64,000 bases of DNA from positions 1,369,909-1,433,908 of the forward strand of contig JAQFVV010000111.1 in NCBI GenBank assembly GCA_028023455.1, read 5' to 3'. The DNA comes from Epiperipatus broadwayi. Lineage: Eukaryota; Onychophora; Udeonychophora; Euonychophora; Peripatidae. Positions 10,990 through 22,345 of the stretch are shown piece after piece. Under the pieces are notes generated by a model that searched no databases, was not told the DNA's origin, and saw nothing but the letters and a program-made list of their open reading frames with translations. Both the position numbers and the translations under genes were made by a program. Positions within the stretch are counted from its first letter, which is position 1; every line of letters starts with the position of its first letter.

Positions 10990-12054
10990 ATTAAAACAGC
11001 TGGTTAATATAAATAAGATTCAAGCCTATTCTGATATGAGATTAGTGGTATTAGGGATTAAGTATTACTCTCGAAAATAGTCTTATATTGTCATAGTTTA
11101 ATTAAATATAAATTAATAGGTGGTGCATGAATGTACTCATTTATATTATAAAATATAGCTCCATAATGTATTACATAACTGGTTAATATTAATGTATATA
11201 TGTATTTAAATAAGGGAATGAATTTATGTGCATAGATTATAAATACACACACATATAAATTAAAAACTAAGAAAGATATAATATTAATTCTCAATGCATA
11301 CATGTATAGAAACATTAATGAAGTTTTGCTATCACATTAAATAAAATAGTAATCTGAAAAACAAAATTATTAGTCTAAAATTTTGAAATGAATTACAATA
11401 AAAAAAAATACTATCTAGAATTTAGATCAATAAAATGAAAACATTCACTTACTAGTCTAGACATACCAAATGCATGTCTAATCTTTCTAATTTAAGACCA
11501 TTTCAAAAAAATTATAGAAAAAATATGTATGCATTCTCATATATTGATATATCAAAAATACCTTTAAAAAGCTTAATTGTATTATGAATAATCCAATGTC
11601 TCACCTAGCAACTAACCATCCATTCATTATTTTTTATAACTATTTTACGATGCAATTAATGTTGTATGCATACTTAACACTCACTCATAATATTACAATC
11701 TACAAAACTATACTAAACTGTGTGGAATGTAGTTATTGCTGTTATGCGAAGAAGAAATGAGAAATTTCAAATATGTGATCATTTATTTTTGGCTGCTAAT
11801 AATCTTGTCATGTGATTAAATTCAATCCATTAAAATAATTTGAATTCTGAAATATTTTTACATCTATGTGGGCTAGATGCAAAGGTTAGCAATTTATTAA
11901 AGCATTAAAGCAAAGGATATGCACATTTTTTTTTAGAAAACTGTATCAGTCATAACCTATATTAACATCAGTACTTCTAGATATTATAGTTTTTGAAAGA
12001 TGTTATCAATTCTGTCTCAAATAACTAGATTGTGATTTTTTTTTTTTTGATGTG
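10990..12054. other. AT-rich intergenic sequence
   Basis: No gene or repeat family is recognised. The 74-codon minus frame at 11091-11315 is hydrophobic low-complexity translation of AT-rich DNA and is not supported as a gene. Confidence 0.55.
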
Positions 12055-12126
12055 ATAATATGCTGAATGTCTAGAAAATTTTACGCTTTAGTTAAACTTT
12101 TGACAAATAAATAACAGTTAATAGAT

Positions 12127-12175
12127 TACACAACATTTCGAGTGGTGTTATTCTCCACTCTTCTTCAGATAGTGC
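12127..12175 (-). ncRNA. Hammerhead-like motif (HR-C, left arm)
   Basis: On the minus strand CTGAAGA is followed by a 6-bp stem GAGTGG/CCACTC closing a nine-base loop, then GAAAT. CUGANGA and GAAA are intact. An extra A lies between CUGANGA and stem II. The usual C after GAAA is T. The cleavage triplet is not clear. Confidence 0.45.
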
Positions 12176-12314
12176 TAACCTGATCAGTGATAGTATTAGC
12201 ATAAGAATCTATTTTACAATTTTAGATTTTTGAGTATTGACTTACAATTTGATATTCAAAAATCTAAAAGTGTAAGTTCAACTTTTAAACTAATATTGTC
12301 ACTGAACAGGCCAG

Positions 12315-12360
12315 AAACACCTGAAGAAGAGCAGAGAATAATACATTTGAAAATTGCGTA
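12315..12360 (+). ncRNA. Hammerhead-like motif remnant (HR-C, right arm)
   Basis: CTGAAGA at 12321-12327 is followed by a degraded stem and GAAA at 12349-12352. Stem II no longer pairs fully, so this arm is probably inactive. Confidence 0.35.
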
Positions 12361-12524
12361 ATTTACTAACCTGTGTTATCTATTTGTATGTTGTTATTAA
12401 CAGTTGTTTATATTTGAAAAGTTTAAAATTTTCTAGATATTCCACATTTAATTATAGATGACGAAAATAGTTCAACATATTATCATATCTAATATACCAC
12501 CATCACAAACCTTCAGAAATTTTC

Positions 12525-14465
12525 TTTTTCATTTTCCCATTGAGAATCTAACAGAAATTTTAAATTCATCTGCAAGTTGCTTTGCTATTAGGCCAACTGT
12601 TCACATCAAAATGTTTAAAAATTTAAATTTTTAACATGGATAAATAAATGTATAAGCAATATTTGTTCTAGCATAATATTTACTTTTCAAATAAATATCA
12701 CATTGCTAGACACTGGCAGAGATAATGAACAATAATTGACAAACATGACCAAGCACTCGAAAAATTGAGATACTAAATGATCTGCTATGTACATGAACAG
12801 AAATATATATAGGCATAAATAAACTTTCCTACTAAAAACACATTTATTAAATCAGATGAAATTTTGTGAGGTTTAATAAATCTGTAAATAAACAAGTTAT
12901 TAAATTATATAGCATTGAGAAAATTATCCTATTCATGAACAAATTAAAAGTCCAAATTCTATTACTATAATTCACAAGCAATATTCTAAAGAAAATAATG
13001 CTTACTCATGCCTATTGCAAATTTGTTAAAAATGATTTTTTTAGGAATCTGAGTTGTGAATTAAAGTAACACATTCAGTTGTTGACCCTTGAATAAGCCT
13101 ATATTCTTTATGTAACAAATTTAATAGCTGTACTTTTATTTAAAGGTTTATTAAAATTGTTAGAACTTCATCTGGTTTGTCATTTAAAACTATAACCTGG
13201 CTTGATTAATAATTACAAAAACTGCTACTGATATAAGTTTCATTCTTTGGAAGTATCGATGCTTAGTTCATTTACCATTTAAAACCTGGAGTCTAAATAA
13301 AAGTGGTTATCTCTGATTTGACCAACAAATTGATATTAATATGAGAAAATGGATATTGTTCATAAGTTTATTTAAATATGCTTCTTTAGGAATCTGAATT
13401 CTTAATTAAAGTAACTTGATGGAATAATCAGATATGGTAATTGCCTATAAAAAAAAAATCACCAGGAGTTGATTGCCTTCGTACATATTCAAAATTATAA
13501 TGCACAAAAAGTCTAGACTTGAAAAAATTAAATAATTTATACACTAAATGATTGCAAGAAAAAAATGAATCAAAATGATCAATTATCCATTTTAAAATGC
13601 ATTCAGGTTTAATCCCTATAATTCCTTTAGAATTACACCTTTCACAAGATATAACAAAGTAGTCAACTACAGTAACAATAAATAGGAAGCTGATTCCTTG
13701 TTAAATCCATAAACAAGTAGGTGCATTTTCAATGCTTTTACCATAACTTCTATCTTTGAATGTCCACTAAGAAGACTATTATTTTTAGTATCAAGCTATC
13801 TTTCTTTAAAATAGCATCAAAGATTAGCTTCTAATAATTATAAAATATAAAAGCTCTATATTCTAATTCATTTTCACTATTATAAACTGAAGATGTAAGA
13901 AGACTTTTAAAAAAAAAAAAAAAACATTTTTGTTGAGATTAGAAGATATAATGTTCTGAAGAAGATTGCTGGGGCAATTGAAACTGTTAACTGCAGGAAA
14001 GGGTGGATAATAAAGCATTGTAAAAGTAGTAAGTGTTTGGTCAATTGAATATTATATGATATCATTGTAACTTCTTAATTCATACTAAATAAGATTCAAT
14101 ATTATACATGATTCAATTAATAATTCAATATTATATTTATGATAAAAGCCCAGAAACAGACTGCAGTTGTAATATCATTAAACAAACAAACAAATTAATT
14201 TGGACATAAAAGGGATTGAATTGTGACAAATTTTCACAATCCCTAAACTTTGTCAGTTTGGCACTATTTATTATTTTATTTAAAGTAATCTTTTTTTTTT
14301 TTCTATTCAATTTTAAATACATACACATTCAAGTGAAAAAAAAGATAGTTGTCAACACAGTAAAGATATAATCATGAGCTCATCATCTATAAAAGTAAAA
14401 TAAGTTCCACACCAATAATGTAGACTGTGTCATATAATCTTACTTTTTATTTTTATGGACAGTAT
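12525..14465. other. AT-rich intergenic sequence
   Basis: No gene recognised. A small perfect hairpin GGGATTG...CAATCCC lies at about 14211-14243, within an otherwise featureless stretch. No ribozyme or tRNA boxes are seen. Confidence 0.5.
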
Positions 14466-14469
14466 ATTG

Positions 14470-14740
14470 ATACCCATCTGTCCAACTCAGATTAATCTGA
14501 GATCATTAGCTATAAATTCTATGCTGTCTGTGACCTAAAAATATTTTAAAGTTCATCAGCTGAATGTTAGATGAATGGGTGTTAGATAGGGATTTTAATG
14601 CATTAACCTTCTAACAACCACTGATCACTGTAGCTTACACTAGGCAGTAATATTGTATGGAGAAAGTTATTTACTGTGTTAACAAATTGTATAAGCATAA
14701 GAATGGTAGACATGATGTTACAATAGTTTAAAATAGAATG
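14470..14740 (+). mobile_element. HR-A repeat copy, decayed
   Basis: From 14565 the words match the HR-A array in order: atgaatgggtgttagatagg against the GTAGGCATTAGATAGGG block, TTTTAATGCA, CACTGATCACTG, GGCAGTAATATTGTATGGAG at 14644-14663, and CATGATGT near 14712. The upstream half, where the ribozyme should lie (about 14485-14560), is too mutated to recognise CUGANGA and GAAA. Single unit; boundaries approximate. Confidence 0.6.
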
Positions 14741-17339
14741 TACTGGACAAGTTATTCACAAAATGGTGAAATTAAATTATCTAATAATTAATTCAGAAAA
14801 TGAATGTTTTAAAGACAAAGGATGTTTAGAATAAAAAGATGTGCATTATTAAAATATTACTATGTTTTCTTAATCCAATAAAAATATCAATCAGATTACA
14901 TAGGCTTTCCTAAACATAAAACAGCATTTAAAACAAATTTGAATTCTAGAGATAGAAAAACAGAAACAAGGTAATCTAAATTTTTGTTAGAATAATTATA
15001 TATATATTTTTTAAAAAAAAAAGCATTAAATTTTTAACAATTTTCAAATGTTATTCATTTTAACTTTTTACAAAAATGTAAAATTGATTATGCATAAGTA
15101 AGAAATATATATAACTGAAAATACTTTGGTATTCAATAAGATACAGCATGTATAATATGCCTTTTAAAATAGTAATTGAGTGTGTAATGTCAAACAAATG
15201 ATAATTGTAAGAAATCCCATAAGCATGAACTCTAAGACAACTGCAAAATATAAGACTGTTAATGCACAACTTGCTTGATCAGAAATTTAATACATTGCTA
15301 AGCAATATAGTTACAGTAAAATTATAAATATAAATATTAACAAATAAAATTCCCAATTTAACTTTTGGATAATGACATTAACCCATTATAATTATTAATA
15401 ATGCCCAATCAAACAAACATTGAAACTTAAATTTCACATTCCAAAAGTTCTTTATGGAAAAACTTAAGAGAGAAAAAAGTTCATTTTGAAATTACACATC
15501 CACTAGAAGCTATTTCTGTGTCAAATGAAAATATTCACCAACAATAATGAACTATCATTCTTACTAAATATAAATCAATATTCTCAGATATCTTCTAGAA
15601 TAGTTTGAATACAAATCAATCTATTAACATTCCAATGTAATTTAAATAATACTAAAAAATGTACAAATTATATCATGAGTTTATGCTGTAACACCTACAT
15701 AAGTATAGAGGATAATCTAACAAGATAATATATTCAAGATGAAGATAGTCAAGAGAACAATATGTGAGTGGCTATAAAATATTTAAGCAAGTTATAATAA
15801 TCAAACACAATTCCAGAATGTTGAAAATCATATAGTCATTTTTGGCAGCATACAATCACCAAGAACCAATAGCGATACTTCGTAAAAATATCTAATGTGG
15901 TAATATTTGTACCTTTAAAAAATGTACAACTAGAATACTATATAAATCTAATTAAGCATATCTAGCTCTTGTCCAAAAAAAAAAAATAGCTGTCTATATA
16001 TCTACTATATAAAATCTTTGATCAGCAATCATTCAGCCTCCATTGTAAAGCTAACTAGTGAAGGAGAAAGTAATGTGTATACTTTCAAAAACATCAATAC
16101 TTAATTATAGAAATCTATTTCTAATATAATCACCATTCTAGTAAATCAATGAAATAAAGACACACACATCTTGTCAGACCTCATTCCACAAATTGAACAA
16201 TTTATAGCATTAAATAGCAAAATAGTTTTTACTAAAAATGCTGGGACAATTAAAACAATAACAGACAAAGTCCACTGAGTACTAAAGTCCTAACTGAGCA
16301 CTTCAATCACTTGTTAAGTAAAAAAAATACTCTTAAACACATATAATTTACTAATTCAACTCAGGCACAACTATGTTAATTCATTATTCTACATATACAT
16401 ACACAGGTAGAATACGATAAGATCAGCCCTGCCAATTTAGAAAATTCTACCATAAAGGCATTTTATGCCAGTCACAGATATATATATATAAAGATTATAA
16501 TTTTTAGGATGAAAATGTATCATTTAAATCAAGGTAATTTGAAAGAATTGCTATAAAATCTCAAGGCAGTACTGTATTTTGTGTTTATTTTAATTACTGT
16601 ATTCAACAGAAATTATGGATTACAATTTAAGTGCATGTATTATCCAAAATGTCAAGCACAAACATTTCTCTCTTTCTCTAACAATTTATAAAAAAAATAA
16701 AATCAAAATGTTTCTAATCACAAGCTGAGTGACTTATAAATTTATTTTCTGACATGATATTAATTATTGCATAATTTAATCAAAAAGTCATTAAGCAGAA
16801 ACACATAAAATTTGTACTTATTGCTTAAACAAAAAAGCATCAGAAGAAAATGTAACATTTTGAAACAATCTTGATAAAATGTTGGCAAAAATGATGATGA
16901 AGAACTTTCTTCTTAAACAAAGGCAAACAATTAATGTTAATAAATTACCATTAAATTTTGTTTATTTAATACTATATAGTAATGGCTTGAATTTTACCAT
17001 TTTGAATGACTTTTTTAAGTGGAAAATTCCTGAAATAAGTATTCCTTATATACACACAGCATATATGTAATAAAATGAATATTTCTCTATTTTAGTTCTA
17101 AATATAGTTACCTTGAGTAATTAGTGGTTACCAGAGGGTGGTGTGTTTAAATCCCCATTTTCACTTTTTGGATATTGCTATATTAAGGAGGATTTGAGAT
17201 TCAACATTAGATGTAATATAGTTATACATCTAATAAACACATTTAAATCCATTCACTATTCAAGCTAAAAGCCTATAGTTCAAAACACTTTAAGATTTTG
17301 TTTTCAAATTAATCTGATTGAAGAATTATATAGATCAGA
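14741..17339. other. AT-rich intergenic sequence
   Basis: Nothing recognised beyond short TA microsatellites (14999-15010, 16480-16491). A GTTTAAATCCCC word at 17148-17159 resembles a polymerase III B box but lacks a properly spaced A box. Confidence 0.5.
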
Positions 17340-18080
17340 CTATGGGTTTACATTTTACTAACTTAAAAAGTCAAATCTACATAATGTCAAACACATTGAC
17401 TCGGGTGCAAAACCTATTGTGCATTTCAAAAGATTAGTCTAAATAGTAAAATGGAGTTCAAGGTTGTTATCAGATATATAACTGTGTTACTTCCAGCATT
17501 GAATCCCAAGTCATTAATATAATCAAAAGCCAGAAACTTATCTGGAGGCAGAAATTTAACCAACTGGTAATCATTGATTATTATAGACAGCACTAAAATC
17601 AGTGATCCATTTATCACTAATATTCCTGGCCAGAGAAGAATGTTTTCCAGAGTTAGATATGAATGGAGGTTATTAAAATATAATTGCTGATTCAAAGACA
17701 GATCTATATAAATGTTCAACACATTGCTTTGGATTCAAAACCTTAGGATGATTTATATTTTAGACTATTTCCTGTGTTGAATCTCAAATCTTCATTGATA
17801 AAGACAAAAGCCAGAAATTGATAAGAGAATGGGAATTTAAATGCACTACCATCTGATAATCAGTTATTACTCAAGCTTATTGTAGATGGCTCTTGAGAAC
17901 TGATCGCTTGACCACATACTATATAAACTAAAGAATCAGTGATTTGTTATTATTAACATTCCCGATCACAGAAAAGATATCTACAGCTAAAAAAGAAATG
18001 ACACTGCTAAAATGTAGTTACTGATCAAAGATACATCTATATAAGAGTTCAAACTGATAGATTTGGATTCAAAAACTTAG
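17340..18080 (+). repeat. HR-F tandem repeat, about 330-bp unit, decayed
   Basis: Two head-to-tail units are visible. The word agatctatataaatgttcaa near 17700 recurs as acatctatataagagttcaa near 18033. Both are followed by TTTGGATTCAAAA and then similar text ending ATTTTAGA. Each unit has an AAGCCAGAAA word (17527 and 17808) preceded by cattaatataat or cattgataaagac. These resemble the GCCAGAAAC half and the CUGANGA half of the HR-A ribozyme after decay. A third partial unit may start near 17340. No direct repeats were found at the ends. Confidence 0.5.
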
Positions 18081-18409
18081 TGCAATTTAAATTTTAGATT
18101 TTAAGCTAAAACAGTAAAATGGAATTAAATATGATTACTTCAAACTTTGAATCCCATTTATATAAATGAAGTTACAAATAACTACATTTTCATATATGTA
18201 TACATCTTTTTAAATTAACTAAATTTTTTTGAATACACAGAAAAGGTATCAAAGTAACTATAATTATATTCTATTATAGAATATTTTCCCAATTGTTGAC
18301 TTAAGTGAAAATTATGACACTGAATTAATAACAAGATTATAAACTATTTCCAGTTAATTAATTCTACAAAGTACAAACATTAATTCATTTATGCACTAAC
18401 ATTTATATT

Positions 18410-18500
18410 TAATGCTTTACATGGTGCAGTGGTATAATATCAGACTGAAGCATTGGATCAATTCCTATTTTGATCTTTTGGGACTCAAACTTCTAAGCAA
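18410..18500 (+). repeat. tRNA-like SINE fragment (S2 family)
   Basis: GGTGCAGTGGTATAAT acts as an A-box-like word and GGATCAATTCC about 30 bases later as a B-box-like word. Related sequence is seen at 23880 and 24510. No tail or target duplication found. Confidence 0.4.
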
Positions 18501-18677
18501 TAAAACCATTCAATTATTTATTTTTACTCTAAAAAAAATTTCCAGAATTTATTGCACTTTTCCTCAACAATGACTTTTTAAAATAGACATAACATCTCAA
18601 ATACATTAAATAAAGTTTTATAAAGGTAAGTTATACAAAGAGACTCAATCATCTATTAAGACCAATTTGATTTTATT

Positions 18678-18692
18678 TGCTCAGTAATTATT
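18678..18692 (+). repeat. Left target-site duplication of S1 SINE
   Basis: Perfect 15-bp direct repeat tgctcagtaattatt, repeated at 18786-18800 on the other side of the SINE. Confidence 0.85.
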
Positions 18693-18785
18693 TTCTCATG
18701 TGTCATAGCATCAGCTGGGAAGCAAACCCGCTATCCCGGGACAATAAAGCAGCTGTCGCTGACCTCTCGACCACCAATGCTTGAC
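18693..18785 (-). mobile_element. S1: ultrashort tRNA-like SINE
   Basis: About 93 bp flanked by 15-bp direct repeats. On the minus strand it begins GTCAAGCATTGGTGGTCGA, with an A-box-like TGGTCGAGAGG, and has GGGTTTGCTTCCC as B box. It ends GATGCTATGACA. The first and last seven bases of the tRNA-like core, GCATTGG and a degraded CAGATGC-type end, can form an acceptor stem. There is no separate SINE body or LINE-derived tail, so the mobile unit is little more than a tRNA-like fold. It resembles class II (long variable arm) tRNAs. Other copies lie at 24739, 36338 and 59567. Confidence 0.8.
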
Positions 18786-18800
18786 TGCTCAGTAATTATT

Positions 18801-21457
18801 ATACAGAAAAAAGAAAACATTATGAGAAATTATAATGAAACTATGAATGATAGTTTTAGAATGAATTATTTTCCAAAACTAAATATATAATAAGTGATGT
18901 AAAGCACCATGATTGCTGTAAAAGGCTTAAAAATATATCCAACTGTAAAATTAAATATGTTATTTTGTATAGATTGTGTATTTTATCTTCATCAATTATT
19001 AGTTTACAATTTGAATTTGAAATTTATAGTAAAATTCATATAATTTGGAATAAATGATACAATTGATAGAAGATAAATAAGAAAACAGAATAGAAAGAAA
19101 GAGCAAACTTATTTCAAATGTAAATGATTTCATTATATACACTCTGATAATTATTTTAACAAATGTAAAGCAATGGCAAAGAATAGAATACATTGGACAA
19201 TTACAGTAAGACATAATATTGAAATATTTCAGAAAGTTTTCAGTAAAAGTTAAAATACAGTATCACAAAATATCAAATGAAGGAAAAAATGGACCAACAT
19301 GTTCTATATTTAATGTATTTGTGGTTCATAGACAGGTTTATAAAATCAATGCAAAACTCACATCAAGCATAGTTTTTTGTTTTGTTTGTGAAGTTGGCAT
19401 GGCCATAGTCATTCACAACTGAAAGCTGCTGATGATTAAAGCAACTACTGTATCTTTAAAGATACAAAAATCAACACATCTAGCACATCTATTTTAATGC
19501 ATCAATTATAGATCAAATTCATTGACATTATTTTTAATTGGATTTATTAATTTTTTTTTGCAATGAAGACTAATCTAATCTTAATTTCAGAAAACCAAAA
19601 TTATTATTTTAAAATGAATTTAGAAACTTTTTTTTGAAATAATTTTTATATCAAAGTTCAAATTAATAAAATTGTAAAACTTCTGCTAATGTAAGCTTCA
19701 GTTATATAGCATATTAAAAATCAAATTTTGATTTCAATTCAATATTTTATGTTATAATATGTAATAAAAATAAGATATCAAAAAGAGTCAAATATTCATT
19801 TTTATTTATAGTTTAAAAAGCAATAAAATGCTTTTTTTTTTTTTTTAAAGATAAAACATTTTCATTAAATTATAAGCATTATAATTTTTCCTCCCTTAGT
19901 AAAACACACAGAGATATATAGATAGTGAAAACATTAGTAAATATTTTATTTACTAAAAGCAGAATTTCAAAGCAAAAATCCTTAAAAATGAAGACAAAAG
20001 ATTTTTTTTAATTTTTTTTTTTAAAAAAAGAAGATATATGTGGGTGGATCATTGTTAACCCTAAGCTAAATAACAATTTAAACATGAAACGGGAATACAT
20101 TTCATAGAAAGTAATAAAAAAAATTTTTAAAGCAATTTACTTATAAATTACTTGATTAATTCAGGAGCATTTTTATTACTTAAAATATTTTTTTTATTAC
20201 TATTATTAATAAAATATAACTCAAAAAAATATTGATAAAGAAGCATGTACATACACAAATATAAACAGAACCTGTTGCCATGTCAATATTTAATCAAGAA
20301 ATGGTACTATAGATTATTTTGTTTACCACACATATATAAAATACATCCAGTGCCCACCTGCTACAACAATATTTGTTTCTAACCAAGCCTAGCATCAATA
20401 TGTTTCTAAAACTTTGACTCAACTCATGCAAGAAACTAACAAATATATTTTATATTTTTATCAGTTTTAATAATAACATAAAAAATAACACTGACAGTGT
20501 TGATATTGTCTGAATAATAATACTTTAAAATTTGCACATATTCAGATTTTTATTATATACAGGAATCTCCCCAAACTTTTCTACAGTTACCAAATTTCAT
20601 AGGCAGTAGCCAATCCGACATAATATACATTTTAAACAGGCACATACATAGTGCAAACATTTAAATATATGTATACAGAATGAACATAACTCTATTCAAT
20701 TTAAAAATTATCAACACTAAGATATCAATTAAAATAATCAATAAACAAACAGACTATTTATTGCTTATGTTTTTAGCAATATACAGTACAGATATTTTAA
20801 ATATGTGTATATAATAGTATATACTACTAATAACAATTTTTTTAATATTATATACATTAAGATATTATTCTTTCTTTCTTAAAATAATAATAAAACTTGT
20901 TATTTCTGAAATCTTTTCTATTTTTGTGATGAAAATTATTGATGAAATGCAAAAGATGGAATGCCAAAAGATGATAAATTTATAAAATTTAAGATACTGT
21001 ATTTGATTAAAGAAGAGAGCAGCCATTACCCTGTCAATTAAAAAATTACATTTCTGAAAATTAATTTTTTTAATTAATTTATATTTTTGAATAAAATGTT
21101 TTTCAAATCATGAATTAATAAAATTGTGAGTAATGAGAACATGGATATAATAGAAAGACTGCATTCTAATATATATAAAACTATTCCTAACAATACAAAA
21201 AAAAAGTCAATAAAGAAATGCAAAGAATATATTAACATAATTCCTACAAGTAATCAGAACTATGCAGACACTCCAAAGTAATATAACAATGATTACCATT
21301 TTCAATATTATTCCACTGAAAAGTAGTGACTTCAGATCACACAGTATACTGTTTAACAAGTAACAAATTAAATATTAAAATTTTTTGATGATGATCTACA
21401 TTCAAAGATAATAGATACTTATCACCACCATCATCATAATAATAATTAACTTTAAAG
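18801..21457. other. AT-rich intergenic sequence
   Basis: No gene, ribozyme, tRNA-like element or transposon is recognised. Two reading frames (18999-19214 minus, 19219-19422 plus) face away from each other without recognisable features. Confidence 0.5.
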
Positions 21458-21472
21458 AAGCTATAATGATGT
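21458..21472 (+). repeat. Left target-site duplication of HR-C young copy
   Basis: Perfect 15-bp direct repeat aagctataatgatgt, repeated at 21987-22001 directly after the element's 3' tail. Confidence 0.85.
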
Positions 21473-21562
21473 ATTTTTATATTGGACAATTTCCATCATC
21501 TAATATGTGTGTTGAAGGTCTTTAGAAAAGTTTAATTTTAGTTAAATATTCCAAATTCATTC

Positions 21563-21711
21563 AACTGTTAGTAATATCACAGCAAACAGGTTAGTATATG
21601 CACCAACTGTTAGTAATATCACAGTAAACAAATGTTAATAATATCACAGCAAACAGGTTAGTATATGTACTAACTGTTAGTAATATCACAGCAAACAGGT
21701 TAGTATATGCA
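21563..21711 (+). repeat. Tandem array of a ~41-bp unit inside HR-C
   Basis: The unit starts AACTGTTAGTAATATCACAG and ends near GGTTAGTATATGCAC. It begins at 21563, 21605 and 21672, with a shortened unit at about 21632. The units differ by only a few bases, so the array is recent. Confidence 0.8.
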
Positions 21712-21755
21712 CAACGTTTCGAGAGGTATTTTTCTCCCCACTTCTTCAGGTGTTG
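21705..21755 (-). ncRNA. Hammerhead-like ribozyme motif (HR-C young copy)
   Basis: On the minus strand CTGAAGA is followed by a stem GAGAGG-type pairing (GTGGGGAG with TACCTCTC) and then GAAAC. CUGANGA and GAAA are both intact, but one A sits unpaired between CUGANGA and stem II. The sequence after GAAAC is GTTGTGC, in which the expected NUH cleavage triplet is ambiguous. Self-cleavage is therefore a prediction only. Confidence 0.55.
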
Positions 21756-21776
21756 CTGGCCTGACCAGTGACAGTA

Positions 21777-21859
21777 CTAGCATGGGATTCGAACCTGGGT
21801 CCTTAGATTTTTGATTATTGAAATTTAAGGTAATGCTCTAACCAACTGAGCCACCTGCC
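21777..21859 (-). repeat. tRNA-like module with canonical polymerase III A and B boxes
   Basis: On the minus strand GGCAGGTGGCTCAGTTGG contains a perfect A box TGGCTCAGTTGG (21842-21853). GGTTCGAATCC (21785-21795) is a perfect B box. The spacing of 46 bases between the boxes is longer than in a simple tRNA and includes an AT-rich insertion in the anticodon region. It is thus a pseudo-tRNA promoter rather than a functional tRNA, embedded in HR-C upstream of the ribozyme motif. Confidence 0.8.
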
Positions 21860-22079
21860 AAATAACAGTTGAATGCATTTAACTAAAATTAAACTTTTCT
21901 AAAGACATTCAACACACATATTAGATGATGGAAATAGTCCAATATAAAAATACAACTAGAACACCATTATCACAAACCTTCAGAAAAAGCTATAATGATG
22001 TTTTAGAATATAAAGTGAATGAAGTGATAGACTAGATAAATTTTCAAAAAATATTTTTGAGATTCATTTGTTTGTATTT

Positions 22080-22345
22080 ATTTGTATTCCTCCCTCCCCA
22101 ATATTTTTTGGGTTGTCGTCGATGAGCAGATATATCCCACTGGATGGCGCTGTTTTCACGCTAAAACACATAAAAATGCCGTTTCCGCGGCCGACACCTT
22201 CGAACCTGCATTTTCTATAATACAACTTTTTTGTTGTGCTACAGATTGCAGGCCGCTATGTCGCGTCGCAGTACAGCATGTATGTTTTACGCAGCAAATA
22301 TATTTTGCGAATTCGCACAGTTTATAAAATGATTACGGCTTGGGG
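22080..22345. promoter_or_regulatory. CpG-bearing, GC-richer patch with CTCF-like motif
   Basis: This stretch is clearly richer in G+C and CpG than anything nearby (GTCGTCGATGAG, TTCCGCGGCCGACACC, CTATGTCGCGTCGCAG). CCACTGGATGGCGC at 22137-22150 fits the CTCF core consensus at all but one position. An 81-codon frame crosses it but shows no domain. It could be an unmethylated promoter or insulator, or the first exon of an unrecognised gene. No splice structure could be established. Confidence 0.35.

Larger units (their letters stand above)
12055..12520. mobile_element. HR-C palindromic element, old copy
   Basis: A long imperfect palindrome. The left arm (about 12062-12260) and right arm (about 12265-12470) are complementary, including tctagaaaatttta at 12072 against its complement near 12430. 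Each arm holds a hammerhead-like motif related to the one in the younger HR-C copy at 21473-21986. Both copies end in the same unpaired 3' tail, CACAAACCTTCAGAAA (12505-12520 here, 21971-21986 there). This fixes the right end of the family. Target duplications are no longer recognisable at this copy. Confidence 0.7.
21473..21986 (-). mobile_element. HR-C element: tRNA-like head plus hammerhead motif between inverted ends
   Basis: The 514-bp element lies between 15-bp target duplications. Terminal inverted arms of about 75 bp (21473-21550 and about 21883-21953) match almost fully, for example catctaatatgtgtgttgaa and its complement. Inside, on the minus strand, follow a tRNA-like unit (21777-21859), a hammerhead-like motif (21705-21755), and a short tandem array (21563-21711). 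After the right inverted arm comes an unpaired tail ending CACAAACCTTCAGAAA, also present at the end of the older copy (12505-12520). This combination of polymerase III boxes, ribozyme and inverted ends in one element is unusual. The long target duplication argues for retroposition. Confidence 0.8.

Noticed and set aside
22082-22327. 81-codon frame in the CpG patch
   Set aside because: No domain or signal features. The frame probably exists because the patch is locally GC-richer and so has fewer stops.
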